Source: a virus
Reading direction: 5' to 3' (one strand)
DNA length: 21,427 nucleotides
Virus record (IMG/VR): IMGVR_UViG_3300029263_000263
Span: 1 to 21,427 of that record
The notes under the pieces were generated by a model. That model ran no database searches, was not told the origin of the DNA, and saw only the letters and a list, made by a program, of their open reading frames with translations. A program made the translations under genes and the position numbers. How positions within the stretch are numbered: position 1 is the stretch's first letter; every line of letters starts with the position of its first letter. Positions 8,835 through 16,410 of the stretch are shown here, piece after piece.

Positions 8835-9384
8835 ACTTTATAACAATATCATTAGATTTCATACAATAAAGACGTTGATCGTCTATTACAAACTCCCATT
8901 CACCGTACGGTTTAAAACCTACAAGATCTCCAGGACTTATTTTAAGCGCTTCTAATGAGCTATTACCTATTTTTAATATACCAATAAGCTTTTGCTCTTT
9001 GTCAAGCGTTAGAGAATTATTATTTTTAAGTGGCGTTACAAAACATCTGTCTCCAAATGATATCCACTCTGTGTTTCTTTTATATAAATAAACTTGATCC
9101 ATTTGACAAAAATATAAATTATCTTTGAAAAAAGATCTACTTTTCTTTCTATTACCTTTCATGTCATAAAATGTTCTAAACACGTTATGATGTATAAGTA
9201 TTACATCTCCTTTTTTAATAGGAGTTTTATAAGCTTTAGGTATATCAACAACAATAGCCAGGTTATTAACTGATTTATAACTTTCTATTTTAGTATTAAG
9301 AACTAAAGATTTTTCACCTATTTTAACTTCGTTATCATACTCATCACCTAGTGGTTGTATGATAAAGTCAAACATACCTCTCAT
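8767..9384 (-). CDS. Tandem GroES-like (co-chaperonin-like) protein (205 aa)
   Basis: Two GroES-type segments can be seen. The first covers about residues 6-70: FIIQPLGDEYDNEV, then LAIVVDIP and IKKGDVILIHH. The second covers about 112-183: GDRCFVTPL, IGILKIG, ISPGDLVGFKPYGEWEFVID and LYCMKSNDIVIKY. Each matches the GroES order of N-terminal strand, G-x-V-x-x-hydrophobic-G, GD-x-V-x-F turn and a final D-I-hydrophobic strand. GroES proper is about 95 residues, so 205 fits a duplication. T4 gp31 shows that phage co-chaperonins can serve capsid folding, and this gene sits in the packaging/head operon. The function is inferred from sequence pattern. Mobile-loop sequence is not obvious, so a structural use of the fold is also possible. 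Confidence 0.6.
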   Translation of the reverse strand: MRGMFDFIIQPLGDEYDNEVKIGEKSLVLNTKIESYKSVNNLAIVVDIPKAYKTPIKKGDVILIHHNVFRTFYDMKGNRKKSRSFFKDNLYFCQMDQVYLYKRNTEWISFGDRCFVTPLKNNNSLTLDKEQKLIGILKIGNSSLEALKISPGDLVGFKPYGEWEFVIDDQRLYCMKSNDIVIKYEHEGNEVEYNPSWAHSGRGTN

Positions 9385-9611
9385 TAATATTCTAAATCAT
9401 ATTCAACAGATATAGCCATGTTAGAATTAAATTTTTTCCATGGCAATACCTCGTTGTTTTTTTTAATGAATATATTATAAGAACTGTCAGAATCTTCTCT
9501 TAAAATATGAGATATTTCATGTCCACCATAGACTTGTTGCCCTATAGAGTAATGCATAGCATCAGACTTATAGTCAGCGCCAATACTTATTTTTCTTATA
9601 ATAGAAGTCAT
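9384..9611 (-). CDS. Conserved small phage protein of unknown function (75 aa)
   Basis: This intact small gene is linked to both neighbours by TAATG overlaps (9384 and 9611). It begins MTSIIRKISIGADYKSDAMH and includes a glycine turn (QQVYGGHEISHI) and a C-terminal strand (NMAISVEYDLEY). It looks like a compact, mostly beta protein. Similar small proteins recur in uncultured marine phage genomes near terminase genes, from memory. No function is known to me. Translational coupling places it in one operon with the GroES-like protein and terminase. Confidence 0.75.
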   Translation of the reverse strand: MTSIIRKISIGADYKSDAMHYSIGQQVYGGHEISHILREDSDSSYNIFIKKNNEVLPWKKFNSNMAISVEYDLEY

Positions 9612-9865
9612 TAGTCTTCTTTTTTGTCTTCGTCTTCTATAACTTCATAAGAACCATCTTTTAAGTCGATGCTTATTTTACCGTATTCTTTTTCAAGCTC
9701 TGCTTTAAATTCTTCAATTTTTTTGCCTTGATCTATAGCCATATCAGTTAATTGAGACTTTTGAGCTGTCAAAACACCTATGTTAGTTAGTGTTGAATTT
9801 AATTCTTTTTGAGAATCTAAAATTGTTTTTAATTGTTCTTCTGTAATTTTTTGATCTTTATTCAT
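9611..9865 (-). CDS. Small coiled-coil protein (84 aa)
   Basis: Residues 1-60 are a heptad-like helical region with many Gln/Lys/Glu (TEEQLKTILDSQKEL, IGVLTAQKSQLTDMAI). It is followed by ELEKEYGKISIDLKDGSYEV, a short beta segment, and an acidic tail. The helix-helix-strand layout resembles small oligomerising phage proteins. No function is recognised. Its TAA overlaps the ATG of the 75-residue gene. It follows the fibre gene after a short AT-rich gap (9866-9921) where I see no clear promoter or terminator. Confidence 0.75.
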   Translation of the reverse strand: MNKDQKITEEQLKTILDSQKELNSTLTNIGVLTAQKSQLTDMAIDQGKKIEEFKAELEKEYGKISIDLKDGSYEVIEDEDKKED

Positions 9866-9921
9866 TTTATTTGATTTAATTGTTATTACTTACTAATATA
9901 GTTACTTGTTTTTTTTATTAT

Positions 9922-12900
9922 TTAAGCGTTTTCTAATGCTGTTACTTTTGCTGATAGTTCTTGAATAGCTTTTACTAACACAGGAATTAATCTTCCATAA
10001 CTAGCTTGTAGTTTTTCAGGGTTTGATGAATTTACTAATCTTAAAAAATCATCATCCACAGTTGCCAGTTCTTGCGCTATAAATCCAACGTCTTTAATAC
10101 CCGCTGTCGAAGGTATTACAGTATGGGCAATTTTGATTATTTCTTCAGTATCTCTAGGTAAAGGAGATCCTAAATCCGTCGGTGTATCTGTAGGTGCTGG
10201 AGTAACTTTTTCTTCTCGAGTATATACAACTTCCTCTCTTGGGTCCCAAACAAATTTTCTAGGCTTTAAACTATTTATTAAATCTAATCCAGAGTCTAAA
10301 TCTACTATCTCAGATTTATCTCTTTCGTCAGATAAAGCTGTAATAGTTTGAACTTGACACCTTAAAGTAGCAATACTACTATTTCCTAAAACAATTTCAT
10401 TAGTAGTGTTTGCAGTTGTAAATTGCGCACCATTTCCTAGTGCTGTATTGTTATTACCTGTTGATGCCGCGTTATCTGCAGGACCTGAGTTATGTCCAAT
10501 AAATGTATTGAAATCGCCTGAAACATGCTCTACTCCTGCTAAAGCACCGAAAAAAGAATTGTAATTAGCAGCTACACTAGTGCTCGCGTCTTGACCACTA
10601 GAATATCCTACAGCTACATTATTGTTCCCATTAACAGTGTTACCCATTGATCTATATCCAACATGAACATTAAATTTTGAGTCAGCACTTGAATTTCCGG
10701 AATCTTTACCTACTTCTCTTCCTATATATACCCCGTTTTGAATACTTCCTCCAATACCATTTTCAAAAGCTTCAGCTCCAATGATTACCGTTGAAGATGC
10801 AGAATTGCTTCCAACATCACCACCACCATTAAACATATCACTTCCTATCCATACTGCATCTTGAATATTTTTTCCAGCGGTTGCATTTAGAAATTGATTT
10901 CCCATGCCTATAAATACGTCTCTCGCATGTAGTGTACTAGAGTTAGTAAAAACGTCTTGAGCAAAATTATCACCAATAGCTATTACATTTACATACTTGC
11001 TTGGACTACTTCCTGATAAGTTTACCGCAGTATGTGAAGATGTAATATCCCATACTATCATCTTATTAATGTCTTGTGAACCCATTCCGTCTACACTTCC
11101 CATTGTTCCTATTGGAAAACCTGTTTTCCACCACCCACTAAAACTAAAATCAGGGTAATTAGGAAACAAAAATTCATTAGTGTAACCACGAGTTATAACT
11201 GAGTTAGTTCCAAGTCCAGCCGCTATGTTTGAATTAGATCCACCGCCAATCGTGGTTGCATTTGTCCATCTAGGTGATTGCGCCGCTACAGGAGTATAAG
11301 TAGAATCAATTCCTGCCCCAGCTGCAGCAGTTGCCCATACTGGAGTTGCGTTTCCAGCAGAAGTTAAAACTTGTCCAGATGTTCCATAAGCTGTTCCTGT
11401 AGAACCAAAAGATATTCCTCCAGCTGAAGTAATACGCATTCTTTCTGTTATATTATCTCCTGGGTTTGTTTTAAAGGTCATGTCACCTGTTAAAGCGTTA
11501 CCTGTTCCATCACTAGTAATTAAGCCGCTAATTTCACCAACTACATCAGTTGAAGCAAGAGCATCACCAACAACAAAAGTAAGACAAGCTTTGTTATTTA
11601 ATGCTTCAGCAACTTTTATAGCAGTAAAAGAATATGTTTGACCGCTATTCTCAAATATTGCTGTATTTAAAGCATCTGTTGTGTCCACTTGAAACAAAGC
11701 ATCAGGGCTAGTCGTTCCGACTCCAAACCTTCCATTAGACATCATACGCATTTTATCTACAGTACCTGCTTGAAAATGAATTTCCCCTGTATTTCTACCA
11801 TTAAGTGTTAAACTATTTGTAAGGTTGTCAATAACGTCAGTTATCCTTAAGTTTCCATTTGCCTCAATACGCATTTTTTCGGCATTGTTTACTATAAATG
11901 AAACTTCTCCTTCTATACCTGAAGCAGTCTCCGTTCCTTGCACTGTTCCAATTCTTGCTACTTTAGATGCGGTTATTAAATCCATAAACACTCTTTGCGT
12001 TCCAGTGTTAAAGCTAGCTGACTGTGCAGTTGAATTTATTGAGCCACCAATTACTAGTTTTTCGGTAGGATTAGTAAAATTTATACCGACGTTTCCGGCG
12101 GAATCAATACGCATTTTTTCAGTTGGTGAAGCATCATTCGATGTAGCAAAGGTTAATTCTCCCCTATTACTTGATCCTACTTTTTCACCTGCTATATACG
12201 CTAATATGTCATCTGTCTGTGAGTTTGCAGCTGCAGTGTTAGCAAAATTAATTTTACCAAACGGTAAATCATCAGAAGCTAATATTCCAGCTAATCTCAT
12301 CTCACCAGCAACGTCTGAAGTTGTTGATACAATATCTAATTTTTTAACAGGAGTAATCGTTCCGATCCCAACGTTGCCGTTATAAGTTCCTGCGGTACCT
12401 ACATACATTTTAGACCCGAATGCATCATCAAAAATTATTAAACCTTCGCCAGCTCCTGCCAGCACTGCTTTACCAGCTCCGCCTCCAGTCCTTTCAAGTG
12501 TTAATTGAGCGCTTCCGCCATTCAAAGATACATGAAGCTTAGTATCTGGGTTAGTTGTTCCAATGCCAACGTTTCCTCCAGATGTAACTGTTAATCTTGT
12601 TGACTGTGTGGAAGTTCCGCTTGCTGTTCTTAATTTTATATCACCTCCGTTGCCAGCAAAAATATTTGTAGAGAATGGGCCGCTATCATAGTTAAGCATA
12701 TTAAACCCGTAGTAATCAACTCCATTTGTTTGTAAATGAAATGCTTTTCCTGTGCTGCTTCCAAAATCTAATCTTACAGCAGGCGAAGTCGTTCCGATAC
12801 CAACGTCGCCGTTTGATTGCATAGTCATCACGGTAGTCTCAGGTAAAGCTGTGTTGGTCCCAGCTAAGTCTTTTAATTTAAAGTCTAATCTTGATTTTGG

Positions 12901-13797
12901 ATTAGAACCATTACCTGTTGAATATCTACCTAATGCTAAACTTGCCCCTCCTGACCAAACACTAGGAGAACCATATCTATATAAAGTAAATAAATCCTCA
13001 ACACTTGCTGCATCTCCCGTTAAAGGCATTTCGCTACCTTCTACGTAAAGTTTAGTTTCTGAAACTAGTGGTGTATGATTAATTAAAACATTACCCTCTT
13101 GCGTAATACGCATTTTTTCAGACTTAGTGTTATTGTTTTCAGTTACAAAAGCTAAATCTGTACTCGCGTTAGCGACTCCTATGCTAACTATTCTTGAACT
13201 ACCTCTATTACTTCCTTTATTATGGAAAACAATTTGAGAAAAAGTATCTGCTGTTTGATTGTCATTAGATACTAATATAGTAGCTGTACTAGACTCTTGA
13301 CCAGTATCACTTGTTGCGTCGTATACAGTATCGTTATCTTTAGAAACTTCAAAAAGAGCCGTAGGACCAGTCGTTCCAATACCTAAATTGCCTGGATTTG
13401 TAAAATAAATATTAGTACTACCACCGTCTAAAGTTAAATACGTAGCTAATCCACCAGAGCCATTATCATTTTGAAATATTACATCTTTGTCAGCTGCTCT
13501 TTGTTGTATTGATAAATCTCCTGCGTAATTTTGAATAAAACTTGTTCCCGGTACACCTGACGTATGTTGTATTCTTAAATCATCACCTGTGCCAAATTTA
13601 ACTACTACATCATCGTTTAAATCAATATCGCCAGTCATAGTTCCACCAGCTAGTGGTAAAAAAACACCAGTACCTCCTGAGGTAACAAAATTAGCTGGTG
13701 TTATACGAACGTTTTGTGTACCATTATACCCTACAATTTCTTGTATTCCTGATATATTTGTTACTTCTGTAAATCCTGAGAATTTAATATTTGCCAT
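9922..13797 (-). CDS. Tail fibre or spike with C-terminal S74 intramolecular chaperone (1291 aa)
   Basis: The N-terminus (MANIKFSGFTEVTNISGIQE) probably anchors to the tail. A long shaft follows, built of repeats pairing EKMRI-type strands (for example SEKMRITQEGNVLI) with VGIGTTSP-type turns; about six of the latter are visible. Near the C-terminus there is a stretch rich in NNNVAVG, FNTFIGHNSG and NNNTALGNGAQ, resembling trimeric left-handed beta-roll repeats. The last 136 residues are an S74/endosialidase-type chaperone. They start at SDERDKSE (Ser1156 and Lys1161 as the expected autocleavage dyad), then GFIAQEL and YGRLIPVLVKAIQEL. This domain trimerises the fibre and is normally released by self-cleavage before Ser1156. 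The protein is a likely receptor-binding component, which makes it a candidate host-range determinant. Confidence 0.9.
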   Translation of the reverse strand: MANIKFSGFTEVTNISGIQEIVGYNGTQNVRITPANFVTSGGTGVFLPLAGGTMTGDIDLNDDVVVKFGTGDDLRIQHTSGVPGTSFIQNYAGDLSIQQRAADKDVIFQNDNGSGGLATYLTLDGGSTNIYFTNPGNLGIGTTGPTALFEVSKDNDTVYDATSDTGQESSTATILVSNDNQTADTFSQIVFHNKGSNRGSSRIVSIGVANASTDLAFVTENNNTKSEKMRITQEGNVLINHTPLVSETKLYVEGSEMPLTGDAASVEDLFTLYRYGSPSVWSGGASLALGRYSTGNGSNPKSRLDFKLKDLAGTNTALPETTVMTMQSNGDVGIGTTSPAVRLDFGSSTGKAFHLQTNGVDYYGFNMLNYDSGPFSTNIFAGNGGDIKLRTASGTSTQSTRLTVTSGGNVGIGTTNPDTKLHVSLNGGSAQLTLERTGGGAGKAVLAGAGEGLIIFDDAFGSKMYVGTAGTYNGNVGIGTITPVKKLDIVSTTSDVAGEMRLAGILASDDLPFGKINFANTAAANSQTDDILAYIAGEKVGSSNRGELTFATSNDASPTEKMRIDSAGNVGINFTNPTEKLVIGGSINSTAQSASFNTGTQRVFMDLITASKVARIGTVQGTETASGIEGEVSFIVNNAEKMRIEANGNLRITDVIDNLTNSLTLNGRNTGEIHFQAGTVDKMRMMSNGRFGVGTTSPDALFQVDTTDALNTAIFENSGQTYSFTAIKVAEALNNKACLTFVVGDALASTDVVGEISGLITSDGTGNALTGDMTFKTNPGDNITERMRITSAGGISFGSTGTAYGTSGQVLTSAGNATPVWATAAAGAGIDSTYTPVAAQSPRWTNATTIGGGSNSNIAAGLGTNSVITRGYTNEFLFPNYPDFSFSGWWKTGFPIGTMGSVDGMGSQDINKMIVWDITSSHTAVNLSGSSPSKYVNVIAIGDNFAQDVFTNSSTLHARDVFIGMGNQFLNATAGKNIQDAVWIGSDMFNGGGDVGSNSASSTVIIGAEAFENGIGGSIQNGVYIGREVGKDSGNSSADSKFNVHVGYRSMGNTVNGNNNVAVGYSSGQDASTSVAANYNSFFGALAGVEHVSGDFNTFIGHNSGPADNAASTGNNNTALGNGAQFTTANTTNEIVLGNSSIATLRCQVQTITALSDERDKSEIVDLDSGLDLINSLKPRKFVWDPREEVVYTREEKVTPAPTDTPTDLGSPLPRDTEEIIKIAHTVIPSTAGIKDVGFIAQELATVDDDFLRLVNSSNPEKLQASYGRLIPVLVKAIQELSAKVTALENA

Positions 13798-13825
13798 TAT
13801 GTAATTTTATTTGTTTTGTTTTTAA
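13798..13825 (-). promoter_or_regulatory. A-rich translation leader of the tail fibre gene
   Basis: On the coding strand this short gap reads TTAAAAACAAAACAAATAAA and then a few AT bases before the ATG. It closely resembles the capsid leader and has no Shine-Dalgarno sequence. A role in translation initiation is inferred. Confidence 0.45.
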
Positions 13826-13990
13826 TTATGGGGAAACTTCTGTTATCATAAGATCGCCATTTGATTCTGCAGTTACAAATTCATCAGAGGGATTTTTTTG
13901 ACTTACTATGTAAAATTCTTCTGGATTTGTACCACCTCCTTCTGGATTTCCCATTGGTATTCCTATACCAAAACCTAGTCTTAAACTCAT
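13826..13990 (-). CDS. Small protein upstream of the tail fibre (54 aa)
   Basis: The ATG at 13988-13990 overlaps the TAA of the preceding gene as TAATG, and the frame is open for 54 codons to TAA at 13826-13828. The product starts MSLRLGFGIGIPMGNPEGGG, with a Gly-rich hydrophobic start, then FYIVSQKNPSDEFVTAESNG and ends MITEVSP. The short overlap, the codon use like its neighbours and the filled gap support it as real. Function is unknown. Position between a virion-like protein and the fibre suggests a tail or fibre accessory. Confidence 0.75.
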   Translation of the reverse strand: MSLRLGFGIGIPMGNPEGGGTNPEEFYIVSQKNPSDEFVTAESNGDLMITEVSP

Positions 13991-14529
13991 TATTTTATTG
14001 CTAACATATTAGTGCCTGTAGTTCCTGCAGCTAGTACATAGTCTACAATTACTGGTAAAAAAGATCCTGCTGGATATCCTGTAAAGGTCACTGCGTCTCC
14101 AGCGTCTGGTAGAGAATCAATTACATTGATAAAAAATCTAGCATTACTTCCAGTAGCTTGAACGATTGTTATGATGTCTCCTTGTCTATAAGCAGAACCT
14201 CCTGTTGCTATAGCTATACCTGTTATACCACCTGCCGCGTCTACAGCCGTGATATTAACTGTTAAACCAGTTCCTTCAGCACTTGATGGTGTTGCAACTA
14301 ATCCATTGGCTACAGTATATCCAGTTCCAAGTGATTGTACGTTTAGACTTGATACTACACCTTGAGTACCTGTTACCCCAGATAATATAACTGTAATATT
14401 TGCTATTGGAGCTGGTCCTCCAACATAAATACAAGCTTGATTTAAATTAGTTGCCGAGCTTATTGTATTGCTTGGTGTTAAGTTAGCCGCTATTGTTCCA
14501 AAATCTGGTTGGCCTGCGTATTGTCCCAT
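13990..14529 (-). CDS. Gly/Thr-rich virion-like protein (179 aa)
   Basis: The protein is low in charge and rich in Gly, Thr, Ala and Ile. It contains two related beta units: SLGTGYTVANGLVATPSS followed by GTGLTVNITAVDA, and ATGGSAYRQGDIITIVQATG followed by ARFFINVID. This G-x-G-Y/A...G-D-x-I-T-I pattern recurs in structural proteins of marine phages such as cyanophages. It probably forms a beta-rich tail, baseplate or capsid-surface component. Exact role unknown. Its TAA overlaps the start of the 54-residue gene. Confidence 0.75.
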   Translation of the reverse strand: MGQYAGQPDFGTIAANLTPSNTISSATNLNQACIYVGGPAPIANITVILSGVTGTQGVVSSLNVQSLGTGYTVANGLVATPSSAEGTGLTVNITAVDAAGGITGIAIATGGSAYRQGDIITIVQATGSNARFFINVIDSLPDAGDAVTFTGYPAGSFLPVIVDYVLAAGTTGTNMLAIK

Positions 14530-14539
14530 ATTATTTTAT

Positions 14540-14995
14540 TTATTTATTACTTATTGTTTTATATTTTTCAACTCCACGTGATCCAAAATAGGCTACGTAG
14601 ACTGTGGTTACTAAAGTTTTTAGTAAACCTATCCATTCTTGTTCTACTGTAAAAGATATTTCATGGTGACTATCAACCCATATAAAAGCTACAGTCATTA
14701 CAGATAAGAATATCATACACATCGGACGAGTGTTCTTAGAAAGCCATGAATCAGATTTCATATCGCTTTCCCAACGTTTTGTTATTTCTCTCATCTCTGT
14801 CATATCTTGTTCTAATAACATTAATGCTTTTTCTTTATCCTCTGCAGGTAGCACAGGATCTTTTTTTATTAAATTCTTTACTAAACCAAAAACTCCAGCG
14901 TCAGGCAATATATCACCAGCTAGATCTAATATACTAGGAGCAGCTTTACTTAAAAACTTTCCTACTTTAGTTTGGTTAAATTTTTTTTTACTCAT
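14540..14995 (-). CDS. Holin, GTA 3TM type (151 aa)
   Basis: The segment RWESDMKSDSWLSKNTRP (residues 74-91) closely matches the signature preceding the membrane region in the family described as holin of 3TMs for gene-transfer-agent release. Hydrophobic segments follow at about 92-107 (MCMIFLSVMTVAFIWV) and 121-138 (WIGLLKTLVTTVYVAYFG), ending in SRGVEKY, also family-like. The N-terminal 70 residues are amphipathic (SILDLAGDILPDAG, then a Lys/Glu helix). Holins make inner-membrane holes that release the endolysin. The gene overlaps the upstream metallopeptidase-like gene by TAATG, which suggests a two-gene lysis unit. Confidence 0.8.
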   Translation of the reverse strand: MSKKKFNQTKVGKFLSKAAPSILDLAGDILPDAGVFGLVKNLIKKDPVLPAEDKEKALMLLEQDMTEMREITKRWESDMKSDSWLSKNTRPMCMIFLSVMTVAFIWVDSHHEISFTVEQEWIGLLKTLVTTVYVAYFGSRGVEKYKTISNK

Positions 14996-15303
14996 TATCC
15001 TTTTTTATATGCTTCAGCTTCCCATGGTAGGTTTTTAGCACCTTCTTCCATTTTAGCTCTTGAGTATTTTTTTCCTTTCCAATAAACATTGTCATCATCA
15101 TAATCTAAATCACCTCTTTCCATTTGATCTAAATGTACTTTTTCATGAGATACCACATCGTCTACTTGACTTGGATCTAAGTCTTTGTTTATAACAATAG
15201 AACCATTATTATTAGCTTTACCCATAACACCTTCTTCCATGTCTACTCTATATATAGGAGTGTTATCATAATCGTAAGGAGGGTTGTTTAATTTGAAAGC
15301 CAT
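14995..15303 (-). CDS. Putative HExxH zinc metallopeptidase (102 aa)
   Basis: Residues 52-57 read SHEKVH, an HExxH zinc-binding motif (His53, Glu54, His57). Downstream, NLPWEAEAYK carries Glu95 and Glu97, one of which could be a third zinc ligand. Small phage proteins of this layout (HExxH, then WKGKKY, then PWE-x-EA) recur in marine phages, from memory. The gene precedes the holin with a TAATG overlap, so a cell-wall endopeptidase role in lysis is plausible, but processing of virion proteins is equally possible. No signal peptide is seen. The N-terminus MAFKLNNPPY resembles MGFKIKPFYS of the 79-residue protein at 17600-17839. Confidence 0.65.
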   Translation of the reverse strand: MAFKLNNPPYDYDNTPIYRVDMEEGVMGKANNNGSIVINKDLDPSQVDDVVSHEKVHLDQMERGDLDYDDDNVYWKGKKYSRAKMEEGAKNLPWEAEAYKKG

Positions 15304-15306
15304 ATC

Positions 15307-15459
15307 TTATTTGTAAGGTAATATTTTGTTTAAAGCATCCCTGCGACTTTGACAGCCGCAAGGAATGTTTAAACCTTGTGATACTTTATCAACAATACTT
15401 TTGATACCTGAAGCTTTAGTGAACTTCTCTATGCTGTCTCCTAAACCTCTAGATTTCAT
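15307..15459 (-). CDS. Small protein with C-x-C and RRDALN motif (50 aa)
   Basis: I start it at the ATG 15457-15459 (MKSRGLGDSIEKF), because the longer in-frame start at 15492 would overlap the preceding gene by 26 bases. The C-terminal half reads IPCGCQSRRDALNKILPYK. The C-x-C, RR, LN and PY pattern is familiar from many small phage proteins near lysis or virion genes, from memory, but its function is unknown to me. The two cysteines might bind a metal or form a disulfide. It lies 7 bases after the 141-residue gene. Confidence 0.7.
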   Translation of the reverse strand: MKSRGLGDSIEKFTKASGIKSIVDKVSQGLNIPCGCQSRRDALNKILPYK

Positions 15460-15466
15460 AATATTA

Positions 15467-15892
15467 TTACGGTGTGAATATAGCCGATACAAATGTGCTT
15501 CTAACAGCTGGTGCTGTTACAACTATATTACCTTGTGGTCCTCTACCGTTTGAAGTTCCACCGCCTTGAGCTAATGGTGCTTGAGCAGTTGTTAAAGGTG
15601 GTACTACCGTAGATACTACTCCTCCTGGATTAGCTGTTAAAGCTGCACTGAATGAAGCTAGCATATCAGCTTGTCTTGTAGCTACAGTAGCAGGTGCTAC
15701 TATAGGTGCTGATACGACAACAGTATATAAAGAAGTCGCGCTAGTGTCAGTCGTAATTACTAATGTTGTAATTGCAGCTGCTGCGGCTCCAGTGTTTGTT
15801 GCTACCATTCCGCCAATGTGCGAAATTGGAATTAATGTTTCTCCAACGACTCCTGCCGCTGATGTTGTTGGTACTTTTAAAAATTGTGCCAT
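15467..15892 (-). CDS. Ala/Thr/Val-rich virion-like protein (141 aa)
   Basis: The gene starts at 15890-15892 (MAQFLKVPTTSAAGVVGETL) and ends VRSTFVSAIFTP. It is almost free of charged residues and is rich in Ala, Thr, Val and Gly, the composition of a beta-structured, secreted or virion surface protein. There is a Gly/Gln-rich linker around 109-121 (QGGGTSNGRGPQG). No family is recognised. A tandem hexamer repeat sits immediately upstream of its start. Its place among small virion-like genes suggests a minor capsid or tail component, but this is inference. Confidence 0.7.
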   Translation of the reverse strand: MAQFLKVPTTSAAGVVGETLIPISHIGGMVATNTGAAAAAITTLVITTDTSATSLYTVVVSAPIVAPATVATRQADMLASFSAALTANPGGVVSTVVPPLTTAQAPLAQGGGTSNGRGPQGNIVVTAPAVRSTFVSAIFTP

Positions 15893-15897
15893 TTTTT

Positions 15898-15930
15898 GTT
15901 AGTGTTAGTGTTAGTGTTAGTGTTAGTGTT
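15898..15930 (-). repeat. Tandem hexamer repeat, 5.5 copies, in the 5' leader
   Basis: Five perfect copies of GTTAGT (plus-strand sense; CACTAA-type on the coding strand) and half of a sixth fill the leader of the 141-residue gene, ending 5 bases before its start codon. The array is unlike the surrounding AT-rich sequence. It could vary in copy number by slippage and change leader length, or supply an unstructured C/A-rich initiation region. Confidence 0.9.
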
Positions 15931-15959
15931 TGGCTGAGGTTTGTACAGTCCTCTCTGTT

Positions 15960-16379
15960 TTACATATAGTCTTTTTTAGATTTTGAATCATCGCCTTTTT
16001 TACCGCCATACATTTTAGCAGGAGATTCATAATCTTTTTTTGATTTGCTGTCGTCTCCTTTTTTGCCGCCATACATCATAGCTGGAGATTCTGGTGCAGC
16101 TTCAATTTTAGACTTTAAAGCCTCTGGTAAATTTGCTTGTTTTCCAACTAATTCTTTTTCCATTGGAGAGTCTTTCATCATAGCTGGTGATTTGTCATAC
16201 ATCTTAGCTGGTGATCCACCAATTCTAGATTGTGAATGTTTAGACATCCAAGATCCACCGCTAGCTCTAGAAGCTATAGGATTATCATTCATTAGGTTTT
16301 TTCTTTCTTGTTTTGGTGATTCCATTTTCATAGGAGCGTTACCTTTAGTAGCTCTCATGTCTTGTTTGTAGTTTGGCAT
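15960..16379 (-). CDS. SP-motif small protein with C-terminal tandem duplication (139 aa)
   Basis: I choose the ATG at 16377-16379 (MPNYKQDMRATKGN), because the longer start at 16436 overlaps the preceding gene by 26 bases. The protein is Lys/Ser/Met-rich and looks disordered. Six Ser-Pro motifs occur: ESPKQE (20-25), GSPAKM (55-60), KSPAMM (63-68), DSPMEK (70-75), ESPAMM (97-102) and ESPAKM (118-123). Residues 97-117 and 118-138 are near-perfect 21-residue copies. No enzymatic domain is visible. It is the strongest member of the SP-motif cluster at 15960-18616. Function unknown; a virion-associated or assembly-tag role is speculation. Confidence 0.75.
   Translation of the reverse strand: MPNYKQDMRATKGNAPMKMESPKQERKNLMNDNPIASRASGGSWMSKHSQSRIGGSPAKMYDKSPAMMKDSPMEKELVGKQANLPEALKSKIEAAPESPAMMYGGKKGDDSKSKKDYESPAKMYGGKKGDDSKSKKDYM
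15966..16091 (-). repeat. In-frame 63-base tandem duplication, two copies
   Basis: Copy 1 is 16029-16091 and copy 2 is 15966-16028, both coding for the 21-residue SP unit. Comparing codons, eight differ silently (Asp, Ser, Ser, Asp, Asp, Gly, Gly, Pro) and only one changes an amino acid (Met to Lys at unit position 5). The duplication is therefore old enough to diverge at silent sites while the peptide was kept. Confidence 0.9.
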
Positions 16380-16410
16380 AGTGTTTATTTTTTGAATTTT
16401 ATATTGTTTC

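Noticed and set aside
9866-9921. Terminator or promoter in the gap after the tail fibre gene
   Set aside because: Only a four-base ACTA/TAGT stem and AT-rich sequence are present; no convincing U-run or Bacteroidota-type promoter (TTG and TAnnTTTG) was found.
11825-12385. A 186-codon plus-strand open frame inside the tail fibre gene
   Set aside because: It mirrors the repetitive fibre coding sequence on the opposite strand, has no recognisable protein content, and all supported genes run the other way. Other plus-strand frames such as 12752-13048 are rejected for the same reason.
15457-15492. Longer N-terminus for the 50-residue C-x-C protein
   Set aside because: It would overlap the preceding gene by 26 bases, and the extra residues are simply the antiphase reading of that gene's end. 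The internal ATG gives normal spacing. The same reasoning was applied to the long starts at 16436 and 17857.
15898-15930. Telomere-like or CRISPR-like array
   Set aside because: The unit is a perfect 6-base tandem without spacers, lies inside a leader and is only 33 bases long.
15936-15953. GAGG/CCTC inverted repeat as a terminator before the hexamer array
   Set aside because: The stem has only four base pairs and no U-run follows on the coding strand.
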